A stretch of DNA of 23,454 bases from CAZNVB01 sp964651495 (GCA_964651495.1 CAZYWP010000037.1:1-23454); one strand, 5' to 3'. Positions 5,942-14,694 are shown, numbered from the stretch's first letter. Notes: generated by a model from the letters alone, not told the origin. Made by a program: numbers and translations.

Positions 5942-8617
5942 ATGAGTGAGAAACGCCTCTTCCTGGTCGACGGCAATTCCCTTCTGTACCGCTCCTATTA
6001 CGCCATCCAACGCCTCTCCACCTCCAAGGGTTTCCCCACCAACGCCATCTACGGCTTCATCAATACGCTGCGCAAGATCAGCGAGCAGGAAAAGCCGTCC
6101 TATCTCGGGATTGTCTTCGACACCGGCCGGCCGACCATCCGCCACCAGCTCTTCAAAGAGTACAAGGCCCACCGGAAGCCGATGCCGGAGGACCTCATCC
6201 CCCAGATCCCCGTCCTGAAGAAAGTCATCCAGGCCATGAATATTCCTCTCTTCGAGTACGAGAACTACGAGGCCGACGACGTCCTGGGCAGCCTGGCCAA
6301 GAAGGCCGCGGCGGAGAAAATCCCAACCGTCATCGTCACCACGGACAAGGACCTTCTCCAGCTCGTCGACGAATGCACGACCGTCTTCAACCCGGCGAAG
6401 GGAATCTATCTGAACGAAGATAAGGTCAAGGAAACCTTCGGCGCGGCTCCCTCCCAAGTCGTCGATATCCTGACCCTATGGGGAGATCCGACGGACAATG
6501 TCCCGGGCGTACCGGGGATCGGAGAGAAGACTTCGAAGAAGCTGATCGCCGAATTCGGGTCGGTCGACAACCTCCTCCAGCGTCTCGCTGAGGTCAAAAA
6601 TCCCAGGCTCCGGGAGAAGATCGAGCAAAACATGGAGTCGCTCGAAGTCAGCCGCCGGCTCGTGACCATCGAGAGAGACCTGGATATCCCCTTCCGTCTC
6701 GATGATTTCGCCGCCTCCGCGCCCGACGCCGGCGAGCTCGCCCGGCTCTATCAGGAGCTGGAATTCACCTCGCTCCTCTCCGATCTGGCGAAAAAACCCG
6801 GCGACATCCGGAAAGAATATAAAGCCATCCTGGAGGAAAAGGACCTCCGGGCGCTGGCCGCGTTGATCCGCCGGAGCGGCGCTGTCGCCCTCGACACGGA
6901 GACCGACAGCCCGTTGCCGACCCGGGCGCACCTGGTCGGCATGTCTTTCGCGGTCGAGCCGGGCAAAGCGTTCTACCTTCCGCTCGGGCACGACTATCCG
7001 GGCGCTCCGGCCCAGATCCCCAAAAAGACCGCCTTCGAGATACTCAGGAGCGTCCTCACCGATTCCCGGATCAAGAAGACCGGCCAGAATATCAAGTACG
7101 ATTATATCGTCCTCAAGAGAGAGGGCCTCGACCTCGACGGGATCGACCTGGACACCATGGTCCTCTCCTATCTCCTCGAGCCGAACTGGGGCAAACACAA
7201 CCTGGAAAAGCTGGCCCTGGCCTACCTGCAGACCCGAGCCATCCCTTATGAGGAAGTCGCCGGCAAGGGCAAAGACGCCGTCACCATGAACGCCGTTGCC
7301 GTGGAAAAAGTCGTCCCCTACGCCTGCCAGGACGCCGACATGGCTCTGGAATTGAGCGCGGCTCTCTGGCCTAAGGTCGAAGAAAAAAGGCTCGACCGGC
7401 TCTACCGCCAAATCGAGCAACCGCTGATCAAGCTTCTGGCCGAGATGGAGATCTGGGGAGTCAAGGTCGACGGGGAAGCCCTGGAGGGCCTCTCGGCCGA
7501 GATCGCAGTCGAGCTGAAGCGGCTGGAAAAGAAGATATTTGAAGCGAGCGGCGTGGAATTCAACATCAATTCGCCCCAGCAGCTGGCCGACATCCTTTTC
7601 CATAAGATCCAGCTCCCCCTCTCGCGCAAAACAAAAATTACCAAGCGCTTCTCGACTTCGCTCGACGTCCTCCAGGAGCTGGCGCCTTTGCATCCGCTGG
7701 CCCAGTATGCCCTGGCGTATCGGCAGCTCGCCAAGCTCAAATCCACTTATGCGGACGCGCTGCCGCTCCTCATCAACCCCGAGACCGGGCGCATCCACAC
7801 CTCTTATAACCAGACGGTCACGGCAACCGGCCGGCTCTCCAGCTCCGAGCCCAACCTGCAGAACGTCCCGACGCGCGGCGAGCTGGGGCAGCGGTTCCGC
7901 CGGGCGTTCATCCCGGAGCCGGGCTTTCTGCTGCTGGCGGCCGACTATTCCCAGATCGAGCTCCGGGTGCTGGCCCACCTCTCCGAGGACCCGGCCCTGA
8001 TGGAAACATTCGCCGCCGACCGGGACATCCACGAGGAGACGGCGCGGCGGGTGTTCGGCGAGGCCCTCCCCCACCTCAAGGACGAGCTGCGGCGGAAGGC
8101 GAAGATCATCAATTTCAGCATTCTCTACGGGACGTCAGCGTTTTCCCTGGCCAAGGAGCTGGGGACGACTTCCCGGGAAGCGCAGAATTTCATCGACCGC
8201 TATTTCACCCAGCATCCGAAGGTCGAGGTCTTCCTGGAAAAGACCGTTCGCCAGGCCGAGGACAGTGGTTTCACCGAAACGATCTGCGGCCGGCTTCGCC
8301 AGGTGCCGGAGCTCAAGCAAAAAGACAGGACCGTGCAGCAGGCCGGCCGCCGCATCGCCCTCAACGCGCCCATCCAGGGCTCGGCCGCCGACCTGATGAA
8401 AAAGGCGATGATCGATATCTGGGAGGGATTCAAGAAGAGGCACCTGAAGACCAAGATGATCCTCCAGGTCCACGACGAGCTGGTCTTCGAAGTCCCCGCT
8501 AAAGAGAAGCAGGCGGTCGAAGAGCTGGTGCGGGAAAAAATGGAACGGGTGTTCCCGCTCCGCGTCCCCCTCAAAGTACACCTCGGTTGGGGGAAGAATT
8601 GGGCCGATGCGAAATAG
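5942..8617 (+). CDS. polA: DNA polymerase I
   Basis: Full three-domain family A polymerase, 891 residues, used in Okazaki fragment maturation and repair. The 5'-nuclease domain (about 1-290) shows LVDGNSLLYRSYYA, EADDVLG, TTDKDLLQL and TDNVPGVPGIGEKT. The 3'-5' exonuclease domain (about 300-490) keeps its acidic residues: Asp318 and Glu320 (LDTETDS), the Asp of NIKYDY, and the Tyr and Asp of YACQDAD, so proofreading should be active. The polymerase domain shows motif A with Asp668 (DYSQIELR), motif B RRKAKIINFSILYG and motif C VHDE (Asp845). AAGAGGA lies 11 bases before the ATG. A phenylalanine occupies the position that selects against dideoxynucleotides, as in E. coli. Confidence 0.98.
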   Translation: MSEKRLFLVDGNSLLYRSYYAIQRLSTSKGFPTNAIYGFINTLRKISEQEKPSYLGIVFDTGRPTIRHQLFKEYKAHRKPMPEDLIPQIPVLKKVIQAMNIPLFEYENYEADDVLGSLAKKAAAEKIPTVIVTTDKDLLQLVDECTTVFNPAKGIYLNEDKVKETFGAAPSQVVDILTLWGDPTDNVPGVPGIGEKTSKKLIAEFGSVDNLLQRLAEVKNPRLREKIEQNMESLEVSRRLVTIERDLDIPFRLDDFAASAPDAGELARLYQELEFTSLLSDLAKKPGDIRKEYKAILEEKDLRALAALIRRSGAVALDTETDSPLPTRAHLVGMSFAVEPGKAFYLPLGHDYPGAPAQIPKKTAFEILRSVLTDSRIKKTGQNIKYDYIVLKREGLDLDGIDLDTMVLSYLLEPNWGKHNLEKLALAYLQTRAIPYEEVAGKGKDAVTMNAVAVEKVVPYACQDADMALELSAALWPKVEEKRLDRLYRQIEQPLIKLLAEMEIWGVKVDGEALEGLSAEIAVELKRLEKKIFEASGVEFNINSPQQLADILFHKIQLPLSRKTKITKRFSTSLDVLQELAPLHPLAQYALAYRQLAKLKSTYADALPLLINPETGRIHTSYNQTVTATGRLSSSEPNLQNVPTRGELGQRFRRAFIPEPGFLLLAADYSQIELRVLAHLSEDPALMETFAADRDIHEETARRVFGEALPHLKDELRRKAKIINFSILYGTSAFSLAKELGTTSREAQNFIDRYFTQHPKVEVFLEKTVRQAEDSGFTETICGRLRQVPELKQKDRTVQQAGRRIALNAPIQGSAADLMKKAMIDIWEGFKKRHLKTKMILQVHDELVFEVPAKEKQAVEELVREKMERVFPLRVPLKVHLGWGKNWADAK

Positions 8618-8729
8618 AGGCCCGCACAGTCCTCGCGGATCAAGGATCTTCCCTCGAAGAACGCCTCGGGAAGGCTAAACCTTCAATGGTCGCTTCACCA
8701 ATCCGGCTAGCGTTTGCGGAGGATAGAAT

Positions 8730-10814
8730 ATGAATCGACAGCTTCGTCTTTTAGAAAAATGCCGAGTTCCGGCCATCGTCGTGTCCGGACTGTTGGCCAT
8801 TTTCCCCGCATGCCGGGGGAATACTGACAGACCGCAATCGCCATCCCCGGCGGCGCCGGCAGGAGCGGCCCGGGAAAAGCGGCCGGTCCCACGAAAGGAC
8901 GCGTTTTTTGGGCTGCACTTCGACCTCCATCCAAACAAGGCGGACACCGCGCTCGGCGCGGACATCAGCGAAGACAACATCGCCGCTCTGCTCGACAGGG
9001 TGAAGCCCGACTACGTCCAGTACGACTGTAAAGGCCATCCCGGCTATACCGGCTATCCGACGAAAGTCGGCTGGCCCTCGCCGGGGATCGTCCGGGATTC
9101 CCTCGCCGTCTGGCGGAAGGTTACCGGGGAGCGCGGCGTGGGGCTTTACATCCATTATTCGGGAGTCTGGGATTCCAAGGCCGTGGAAGAGCATCCTGAA
9201 TGGGCCCGGGTCGACGACCAGGGCAAAGGCGACGCCAATGCCACCAGCGTCTTCGGCCCTTATGTGGACGAGCTCCTCATCCCCCAGCTCAAGGAAGTGA
9301 CCGCCGCCTACAACCTTGACGGTGCCTGGGTGGACGGAGAATGCTGGGCGGCGCAGCTCGACTATTCTCCGGCCGCGCTGAAGGCCTGGCGTGAAGAGAC
9401 CGGCTATGGCTCGGCTCCCAAAGACAGGTCAGAGCCGCACTGGCTGGAATGGAAGATGTTCCACCGCCGGGCCTTCGAGAATTACCTGACGCATTGGGTC
9501 GATGCCCTCCACGCGTTTCGCCCGGAGCTCCAGTTGACCAGCAACTGGATGTACACCTCGTTCGCGCCGAAGCCGGTCGTGGCCGGACTCGACTTTCTTT
9601 CGGGAGATTACTCGCCGAGCCTTTCTGTCGACCGGGCCCGGACGGAAGCCCGCTATCTCGCCAGCACGGGGATGCCTTGGGACCTGATGGCCTGGGGGTT
9701 CGACCAGGCCAAAGAGCAGGCCTGGACCCTCAAAACTCCGCTCCACCTCGAGCAGGAAGCCGGCGTCGTGCTCATGCAGGGCGGGGGCTTTCAGGTCTAT
9801 AACACCCCGACCCGCGGGGGCTATATCATCCCCGCCATTATCAAACAGCTCGGCCCGGTGGCGGATTTCTGCCGGGCGCGGCAGGCGCTCAGCCACAAGA
9901 GCCTGACCGTTCCCCAGGTTGCCCTGCTCAATTCAGAGACCTCGCTCTGGGACCGCATGGACCGGGTCTATTCGCCTTGGGGCGGGGAGTTCGACGAGCT
10001 CGAGGGCGCCCTGCACGCGCTGCTCGAGCTCCACTATTCCGTCGACATTCTGGCTGAACACCAGCTCATTTCGCGGCTGGCCGAGTTCCCTTTCCTGGTC
10101 ATTCCGGACTCCCCCAGGCTTGATCCGGAATTCCAGGAAGCCGTGGTCAAGTATGTCGAAAGCGGCGGGAGCCTGCTTCTGCTGGGCGAAAAGTGCGCCC
10201 GGCTTTTCCAGCCGATCCTCGGCGTCCGGCTGGTCGGCGAACCGCGGGAAGTCGCCGCCGAGCTGGAGACTCCCGGCGGTCCCTTCCCCGCCGGCGGCGC
10301 CTGGCAGGAAGTGGAGCCAACGACGGCCGAACCCGTCGCTCCCCGCTATCCGACCCGCGATTTCCGCCGGGACGGCTCCACGGCGGCGACGGTGGCATCA
10401 TTCGGGAAGGGCAAAGTCGGGGCTGTCTTCGGACCGCTCGCCCTGGCCTTCTTTCGCAGCCACCATCCCGGACTCAGGCTCCTTATCGGCGACCTGGTGG
10501 CCCGACTTTTCTCCGACCCCCAGGTTGAGGTCGACGGCCCGCCCACCCTCGATATCACCCTTCGCCGGACCGCCGATGGCCGGCTGAGCCTTCATATTCT
10601 GAACAGGTCAGGCTTCCCCGTCCCCGACCGGTATAATTTCATCGATTATGTTCCTTCCGTCGGCCCGATCAGGGTGAGCCTCAAGCTCGCAGCCCGGCCC
10701 AAGAGCGTGCTTTGGCTGCCGGACGGCGCCAAGGTCGATTGGACCTGGAAGGACGGACGCCTCCGGGCGACCGTCCCCTCTATCCAGATCCACGGAATCC
10801 TGGTGGTTGACTGA
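8730..10814 (+). CDS. Exported glycoside-hydrolase-like protein, probable lipoprotein
   Basis: A 694-residue protein. The N-terminus has a hydrophobic segment ending LLAIFPACRG, so Cys28 may be lipidated (the box is imperfect, with Phe at -3). A Pro/Ser/Ala-rich linker (about 34-50) follows. From about 58 to 390 the sequence looks like a TIM-barrel glycoside hydrolase: FFGLHFDLHPNK, DYVQYDCKGHPGY, GVGLYIHYSGVWD and DGAWVDGECWA, where Asp202 and Glu204 are candidate catalytic residues. Residues about 430-600 resemble the class-I-glutaminase-like domain of GH42 and GH29-type enzymes (EFPFLVIPDSP, YVESGGSLLLLG). The C-terminus (about 620-694) looks like a small beta-sandwich. GGAGG lies seven bases before the ATG. 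The exact family and substrate are not clear; alpha-L-fucosidase-like or 'hypothetical glycosyl hydrolase' groups are candidates. It appears to be a single-gene unit downstream of polA. Confidence 0.72.
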   Translation: MNRQLRLLEKCRVPAIVVSGLLAIFPACRGNTDRPQSPSPAAPAGAAREKRPVPRKDAFFGLHFDLHPNKADTALGADISEDNIAALLDRVKPDYVQYDCKGHPGYTGYPTKVGWPSPGIVRDSLAVWRKVTGERGVGLYIHYSGVWDSKAVEEHPEWARVDDQGKGDANATSVFGPYVDELLIPQLKEVTAAYNLDGAWVDGECWAAQLDYSPAALKAWREETGYGSAPKDRSEPHWLEWKMFHRRAFENYLTHWVDALHAFRPELQLTSNWMYTSFAPKPVVAGLDFLSGDYSPSLSVDRARTEARYLASTGMPWDLMAWGFDQAKEQAWTLKTPLHLEQEAGVVLMQGGGFQVYNTPTRGGYIIPAIIKQLGPVADFCRARQALSHKSLTVPQVALLNSETSLWDRMDRVYSPWGGEFDELEGALHALLELHYSVDILAEHQLISRLAEFPFLVIPDSPRLDPEFQEAVVKYVESGGSLLLLGEKCARLFQPILGVRLVGEPREVAAELETPGGPFPAGGAWQEVEPTTAEPVAPRYPTRDFRRDGSTAATVASFGKGKVGAVFGPLALAFFRSHHPGLRLLIGDLVARLFSDPQVEVDGPPTLDITLRRTADGRLSLHILNRSGFPVPDRYNFIDYVPSVGPIRVSLKLAARPKSVLWLPDGAKVDWTWKDGRLRATVPSIQIHGILVVD

Positions 10815-10922
10815 ATCCCCGAACCCGTGCCTCCCCCCAATTCTTACTTAATCTATAAAAACTATCGATACAGTCGATTTAGGCGGATGCCCCTCCAGAC
10901 AGCAGGGAGTCTTTCCCGTCGG
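10815..10922. other. Convergent intergenic gap
   Basis: A 108-base gap between the converging hydrolase-like and GNAT-like genes, with a locally AT-rich centre (10845-10885). It holds only a small hairpin, ATCGA-TACAG-TCGAT. I see no GC-rich stem with a U-tract for either strand. Confidence 0.4.
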
Positions 10923-12047
10923 TCAGAGGTTTTTTTGGTAAACGCGGAAGCGTTTGTAGAGCTTGCCCCCCATCCTTTCCATTATTGCCCGGACGCGGAC
11001 GTTGGCCTCCATCTCGTGGTGAGTGTCCATGAACTCCATGCCCGCTTCCTGGGCCGATGAAATCATCCGGTAACCCATTATGACATCAAGCCCCATGCCT
11101 CGGTATTTCTCCCTGACGGCGCCGAGGAGGAGGTCGAGCTGCCTGGTCTTCCTGGCCGCCCGCAGGATTTTGATAAACCCGAAGGGCAGGAGGCGGCCCT
11201 TGGCCTTTTGAATTCCCTCGGTCAGGTCGGGCATGCCGATGACAAACGCGACCGGCTCCCCGTCTTTCGTCACGACCTTGACAAACCGCGGGTCGAGGAT
11301 GGGAAGATACCGTTTGGCCAGGTCGTCCATCTCCTTCTCATCAAGCGGGGCATAGCCGTAGATGTCGGAACCCGTATAGCACTCGTTCATCAGGGTGAGG
11401 ATAGGCCTGACCCAGGGCTTGATCTCCTTCCGCTTGCGGAACTCCACAGCGGTGAAATCTCCTCTTTTCTGGGCCCTCTCGTAAATCTTCTGGTAGAACT
11501 CCGGCATCTCTTTGGGGACATCAAGCTTATAGACATAGTAGTCGCAGTCTTTTGCATAGCCTTCGTTCTCAACCATTTTGGGCATCCATTCGAAGTTGTA
11601 ATAAGTGGCGATGGTGGCCCGGTTAGCGAAGCCTTCGACAAGGAAGCCCTCGGGGTCCTGGTCGGAAAACCCGTAAGGCCCGACGATTCGGGTCATGCCC
11701 TGGGCGCGAGCCCACTCCTCCACCCGGCTGAGAAGGGCATGAATGACCTCCGCGTCCTCCCCTGTCTCCAGGTAGCCGAAGCGGGCCACTTTCTCCTTTC
11801 TGTATTCATTAAAACGCGTATTGATAATCCCCATGACCCGGCCCGCGACGCGATTTTCCCGGCGGGCAAGGAGAAGGATTGTCCGGCAGTAGGAAAAAGC
11901 TTTGTTCTTAGCGGGGTTGAAATATTTCCTCTCATCCATGTAGACCGGCGGAACCCAGTTTGCCTGGTTTTTATGGATTTTGGCCGGAAGATGGATGAAT
12001 GTTTTTAGGCCCTTTCGGTTGGCAACTTCCCTGACTTGAACCGTCAT
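10923..12047 (-). CDS. GNAT-superfamily-like protein following dnaN
   Basis: A 374-residue cytoplasmic protein. An N-terminal part opens with MTVQVREVANRKGLKTFI and NWVPPVYMDE. An acyltransferase-like core follows: RVAGRVMGIINTRFNEY, then ARFGYLETGED, EEWARAQGMTRIVGPYGFS and FLVEGFANR. A second GNAT-like half has VKVVTKDGEPVAFVIGMPDL and REKYRGMGLDVIMGY. This matches a group of long, duplicated GNAT-like proteins usually annotated only as N-acetyltransferase or hypothetical; the substrate is unknown. A GTG at 12059 directly abuts the dnaN TAA (TAAGTG), and the ATG at 12047 is four codons later. The ATG is taken because the protein then starts as expected, but either start would couple it to dnaN. 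It occupies the place where recF is often found. Confidence 0.72.
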   Translation of the reverse strand: MTVQVREVANRKGLKTFIHLPAKIHKNQANWVPPVYMDERKYFNPAKNKAFSYCRTILLLARRENRVAGRVMGIINTRFNEYRKEKVARFGYLETGEDAEVIHALLSRVEEWARAQGMTRIVGPYGFSDQDPEGFLVEGFANRATIATYYNFEWMPKMVENEGYAKDCDYYVYKLDVPKEMPEFYQKIYERAQKRGDFTAVEFRKRKEIKPWVRPILTLMNECYTGSDIYGYAPLDEKEMDDLAKRYLPILDPRFVKVVTKDGEPVAFVIGMPDLTEGIQKAKGRLLPFGFIKILRAARKTRQLDLLLGAVREKYRGMGLDVIMGYRMISSAQEAGMEFMDTHHEMEANVRVRAIMERMGGKLYKRFRVYQKNL

Positions 12048-12059
12048 TGGGCGCTGCAC

Positions 12060-13160
12060 TTAAATCTTCATCGGCATCAGGACGTAAGTATATTTCATGT
12101 CCTCTTCCAGCTCCGGCCTCATGATGGCCGCGCTGTTTTCGTCCTTGAGCTCTATCCGGACTCTCTCCGCGTTGACCGACATCAAAAAATCAAGCATGTA
12201 CTGGGAGTTGAACCCCACCTCAAGATCGGGCCCTTTATAATCCACCTCCAGGTTGTCCCGGGCTTCTCCGATCTCCGGGTTGCTGGAAAATAGCTTGAGT
12301 TGGCTTTTTTCGATGTAGAATTTGACCCCTTTTGACCTTTCGCTGGAGAGCAGCGAGACCCGCCGAATGGCCTGGGTGAATTCCTCTTTGGGCAGAAGAA
12401 GGAGATGGGGATTGTCTTTGGGAATCACGGCCTCAAAATTGGGGAATTTGCTTTCGATGATCCGCGAGATGAGCATGCGGTTTTGCACCCGGAAGAAAAG
12501 GTTGTTCTCGTCGGAATCGAATTCCACCTTTTCATCGCTCATCTTGCGCAGCTCTCCCAGTGTTTTTTTGGCCACGATTACCCGGATCTCCTGCTCCGGC
12601 GCCAGGTTTTCCACGTTGGCTGCCGTATAGGAAAGACGGTGTCCGTCCGTGCTGACCAGCTCCAGCGAATTCTTTTTCAGGATGAGAAGCGCGCCGTTGA
12701 GATAATACCTTTGCTCGTGGGCGATCGCATAATACACCCGCTCGATCATCTCCTTGAATTTGTTCAACGGAAGGGTGATCCCCTTTTCGAACCGGGCTTC
12801 CGGGACCTGCGGGAAATCTTCCTTCGGCAGGCAGAGCACCTTGAACTCGCTCTTCCCCGAGCTGATTTCCATCATCAGGTCGTCGTTTTCTTTGAAAGTG
12901 ACGACTTGACCATCGGGCAGAGACTTGACGATCTCGAAAATCTTCTTCCCCGACACGGTGATCGATCCCGGCTCTTCTATCTGAGCCTGAAAGTGGGTTT
13001 TCAGCCCGACCTCAAGGTCGGTTCCAACCATCTCCACCTTGCCCTCGCCGACGCTGACCAGAATATTGGCCAGGATCGGCATGGTGTTTCGCTTTTCCAC
13101 GATCCCCTGCAAAAGCTGCAGTTCATCGAGCACAATTTCTTTAGCCACGGAAAATTTCAT
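12060..13160 (-). CDS. dnaN: DNA polymerase III beta subunit (sliding clamp)
   Basis: Ring-shaped processivity clamp that tethers the replicative polymerase and many repair factors to DNA. It has 366 residues, the same length as E. coli DnaN. It begins MKFSVAKEIVLDELQLLQGI and ends YTYVLMPMKI, the family's conserved C-terminus. Other family landmarks are NTMPILANILV, SGKKIFEIVKSLPDG, ALLILKKNSLELVSTDGHRLSY and KFPNFEAVIP. The open frame extends seven codons upstream (to 13181), but AAGGTGG lies four bases before the ATG at 13160, which fits the family start. It follows dnaA by 117 bases of AT-rich spacer and abuts the GNAT-like gene. Confidence 0.98.
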   Translation of the reverse strand: MKFSVAKEIVLDELQLLQGIVEKRNTMPILANILVSVGEGKVEMVGTDLEVGLKTHFQAQIEEPGSITVSGKKIFEIVKSLPDGQVVTFKENDDLMMEISSGKSEFKVLCLPKEDFPQVPEARFEKGITLPLNKFKEMIERVYYAIAHEQRYYLNGALLILKKNSLELVSTDGHRLSYTAANVENLAPEQEIRVIVAKKTLGELRKMSDEKVEFDSDENNLFFRVQNRMLISRIIESKFPNFEAVIPKDNPHLLLLPKEEFTQAIRRVSLLSSERSKGVKFYIEKSQLKLFSSNPEIGEARDNLEVDYKGPDLEVGFNSQYMLDFLMSVNAERVRIELKDENSAAIMRPELEEDMKYTYVLMPMKI

Positions 13161-13277
13161 TTTTCCACCTTCCCCGTGCACATATTATTTCTTCTCTTAT
13201 TTAAAGAGTTAATTTAATAAAGAAGAATAATAAAAGCAATTGGAAATGTGCATATCTTATTTAAATTGCTCATTCCG
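13161..13277. other. AT-rich dnaA-dnaN spacer, possible unwinding element
   Basis: This spacer is much more AT-rich than the rest of the window, mainly from 13181 to 13265. It holds an imperfect hairpin. The left arm 13184-13201 (ATTATT, CTTCT and TTATT with two single-base bulges) pairs with the right arm 13216-13231 (AATAA, AGAAG, AATAAT) around a 14-base loop. Two 15-base direct repeats flank it, GTGCACATATTATTT (13176-13190) and GTGCATATCTTATTT (13248-13262), identical at 13 of 15 positions. It may be a DNA unwinding element of the origin, or a structured leader of the dnaN message. No convincing dnaN promoter was found in it. Confidence 0.5.
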
Positions 13278-14609
13278 TTATTGAATCAACCCGATCAGGT
13301 TGTTGATTTCTTTGTTGAATTCAGTATCCTTGCGCCGGAGTTTATCGATTTTCCGAATGCTGTGGAGGACCGTGGTGTGGTGTTTTCCACCGAATTTTTT
13401 GCCGATTTCCGGGAGAGAAACCTTGGCCAGCTCCTTGGATAGGTACATTGCGACCTGACGGGGGAACGCCACCTTGGGGGAATTGTTCTTGGCCTTGAGC
13501 TGGGAGAGCTTGATTTTGAACTTATGGCAGACCAGTTTTTGGATCTTTTCCACAGTGACGACGGAAAGCATGGAATCGAGCAGGCTTTTTAAAGCCTCCT
13601 TGGCGATGTCGAGGTCGACTTTCTCGCCCTTCAATGAAGCGTAGGCGATGACGCGGCGGAGGTAACCTTCGAGCTCGCGGATGTTGGAATGAACCTTGTC
13701 GGCGATGAACAGGGCCACACTTTCGGGAAGGACGACTCCCTCTACCTGGGCCTTTTTCATGAGGATGGCGATGCGCGTTTCGATATCCGGCGGCTTGAGG
13801 TCGGCGATGAGCCCCCATTCGAAGCGTGAGCTGAACCGCTCTTCGAGCTGGGGGATCTCCTTGGGGGGGCAATCGCTGGAGATGACGATCTGTTTTTGGT
13901 TTTCATAAAGGTGGTTGAAGGTGTGGAAAAATTCTTCTTTGGTCCGCTCCCGGCCGGAGAGATAGTGGATGTCGTCCATCAGGAGGACATCGACGCTGCG
14001 GTATTTCTGGCGGAAGTCGAGGATTTTGCCGTATTGCAGATGATTGATCAAGTCGTTCATGAACTTTTCCGTGGTCACGAAGAGAATTTTCAAGCGCTGG
14101 TGTTTGTTCATCGTGAAATGGCCCACCGCGTTCATGAGATGGGTCTTTCCCAGGCCCGCCCCGCCGTAAATGTAGAGAGGATTGTAGGATTTCGCCGGGT
14201 TCTTGGCGACGGCGATGGCCGCGGCGTGGGCAAACTGGTTGCACGAGCCGACGACAAAGTTCTCGAAGGTGTAGTTCGGGTTGAGGTTGGGGTTGAGAAG
14301 GGCGCCGTGCTGGGCCCGCCTCTCTTCCGGCGAGCGCCGGATGAACGGAGAGGGAGTCTCATCGAAAATGTATTTGATCTCAAAATCCTTGCCGAAAAGG
14401 GCCCGGGAGCTTTCGTTGATCAGCCCGGAATAGTGAAATGAGAGCCAGTCCCGGAAATAGGAGTTGGGGACCTTGATATAGAGGATATCTTTTTCCTGTC
14501 CTATGTAGAGGGTCGGGTCGAGCCAGGTCTCGTAACTGTTTTGATCAACCTTTTTTTTGATGTCCTGAAGGATCTGCAGCCAATAGTTAAGCGTTTCTTT
14601 ATCTTGCAT
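13278..14609 (-). CDS. dnaA: Chromosomal replication initiator DnaA
   Basis: Replication initiator, an AAA+ ATPase of 443 residues. Domain I (about 1-80) has the WL..L and YETWLDPTL helices that bind DnaB/DnaA. The linker is short (about 84-110). The AAA+ domain shows FENFVVGSCNQFAHAAA, Walker A GGAGLGKT (149-156) and Walker B VDVLLMDDIH (Asp212/Asp213). Arginine-rich ERFSSRFEWGL follows. Domain IV carries the recognition signature FGGKHHTTVLHSIRKI from residue 406. The usual form is GGRDHTTV, so the Arg-Asp pair is replaced by Lys-His. The ATG at 14609 follows an AAGAG purine run by about five bases. A leader of about 78 bases contains candidate DnaA boxes, which suggests autoregulation. dnaN follows downstream. 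Confidence 0.98.
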   Translation of the reverse strand: MQDKETLNYWLQILQDIKKKVDQNSYETWLDPTLYIGQEKDILYIKVPNSYFRDWLSFHYSGLINESSRALFGKDFEIKYIFDETPSPFIRRSPEERRAQHGALLNPNLNPNYTFENFVVGSCNQFAHAAAIAVAKNPAKSYNPLYIYGGAGLGKTHLMNAVGHFTMNKHQRLKILFVTTEKFMNDLINHLQYGKILDFRQKYRSVDVLLMDDIHYLSGRERTKEEFFHTFNHLYENQKQIVISSDCPPKEIPQLEERFSSRFEWGLIADLKPPDIETRIAILMKKAQVEGVVLPESVALFIADKVHSNIRELEGYLRRVIAYASLKGEKVDLDIAKEALKSLLDSMLSVVTVEKIQKLVCHKFKIKLSQLKAKNNSPKVAFPRQVAMYLSKELAKVSLPEIGKKFGGKHHTTVLHSIRKIDKLRRKDTEFNKEINNLIGLIQ

Positions 14610-14622
14610 TGCGGCTCTTTAG

Positions 14623-14654
14623 ATTTCCACAGAAATTTCCACAATTGTGGAAAA
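14623..14654. promoter_or_regulatory. Three DnaA-box-like nonamers, two forming a perfect palindrome
   Basis: ATTTCCACA occurs at 14623-14631 and 14635-14643 on the plus strand, with starts 12 bases apart. TTTTCCACA lies on the minus strand at 14654-14646. The second and third together make the perfect 18-base palindrome TTTCCACAATTGTGGAAA (14636-14653). They differ from the canonical TTATCCACA at two, two and one positions. They lie in the predicted dnaA leader, between promoter and start codon, as expected for autoregulation and for an origin. Confidence 0.68.
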
Positions 14655-14694
14655 CCTTCTTGGTTTGCTGAGGGCTTCAGAGAAGGCAGAGTGA

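Noticed and set aside
6476..8074. 532-codon open frame antisense to polA
   Set aside because: It lies wholly within a gene with all polymerase and exonuclease motifs intact.
8648..8680. CTTCCC...GGGAAG repeat after polA as a terminator
   Set aside because: The stem is only six bases with a long loop and no U-tract.
8724..8729. TAGAAT just before the hydrolase-like gene as a -10 box
   Set aside because: It directly touches the ATG, overlaps the ribosome-binding region and has no -35 partner.
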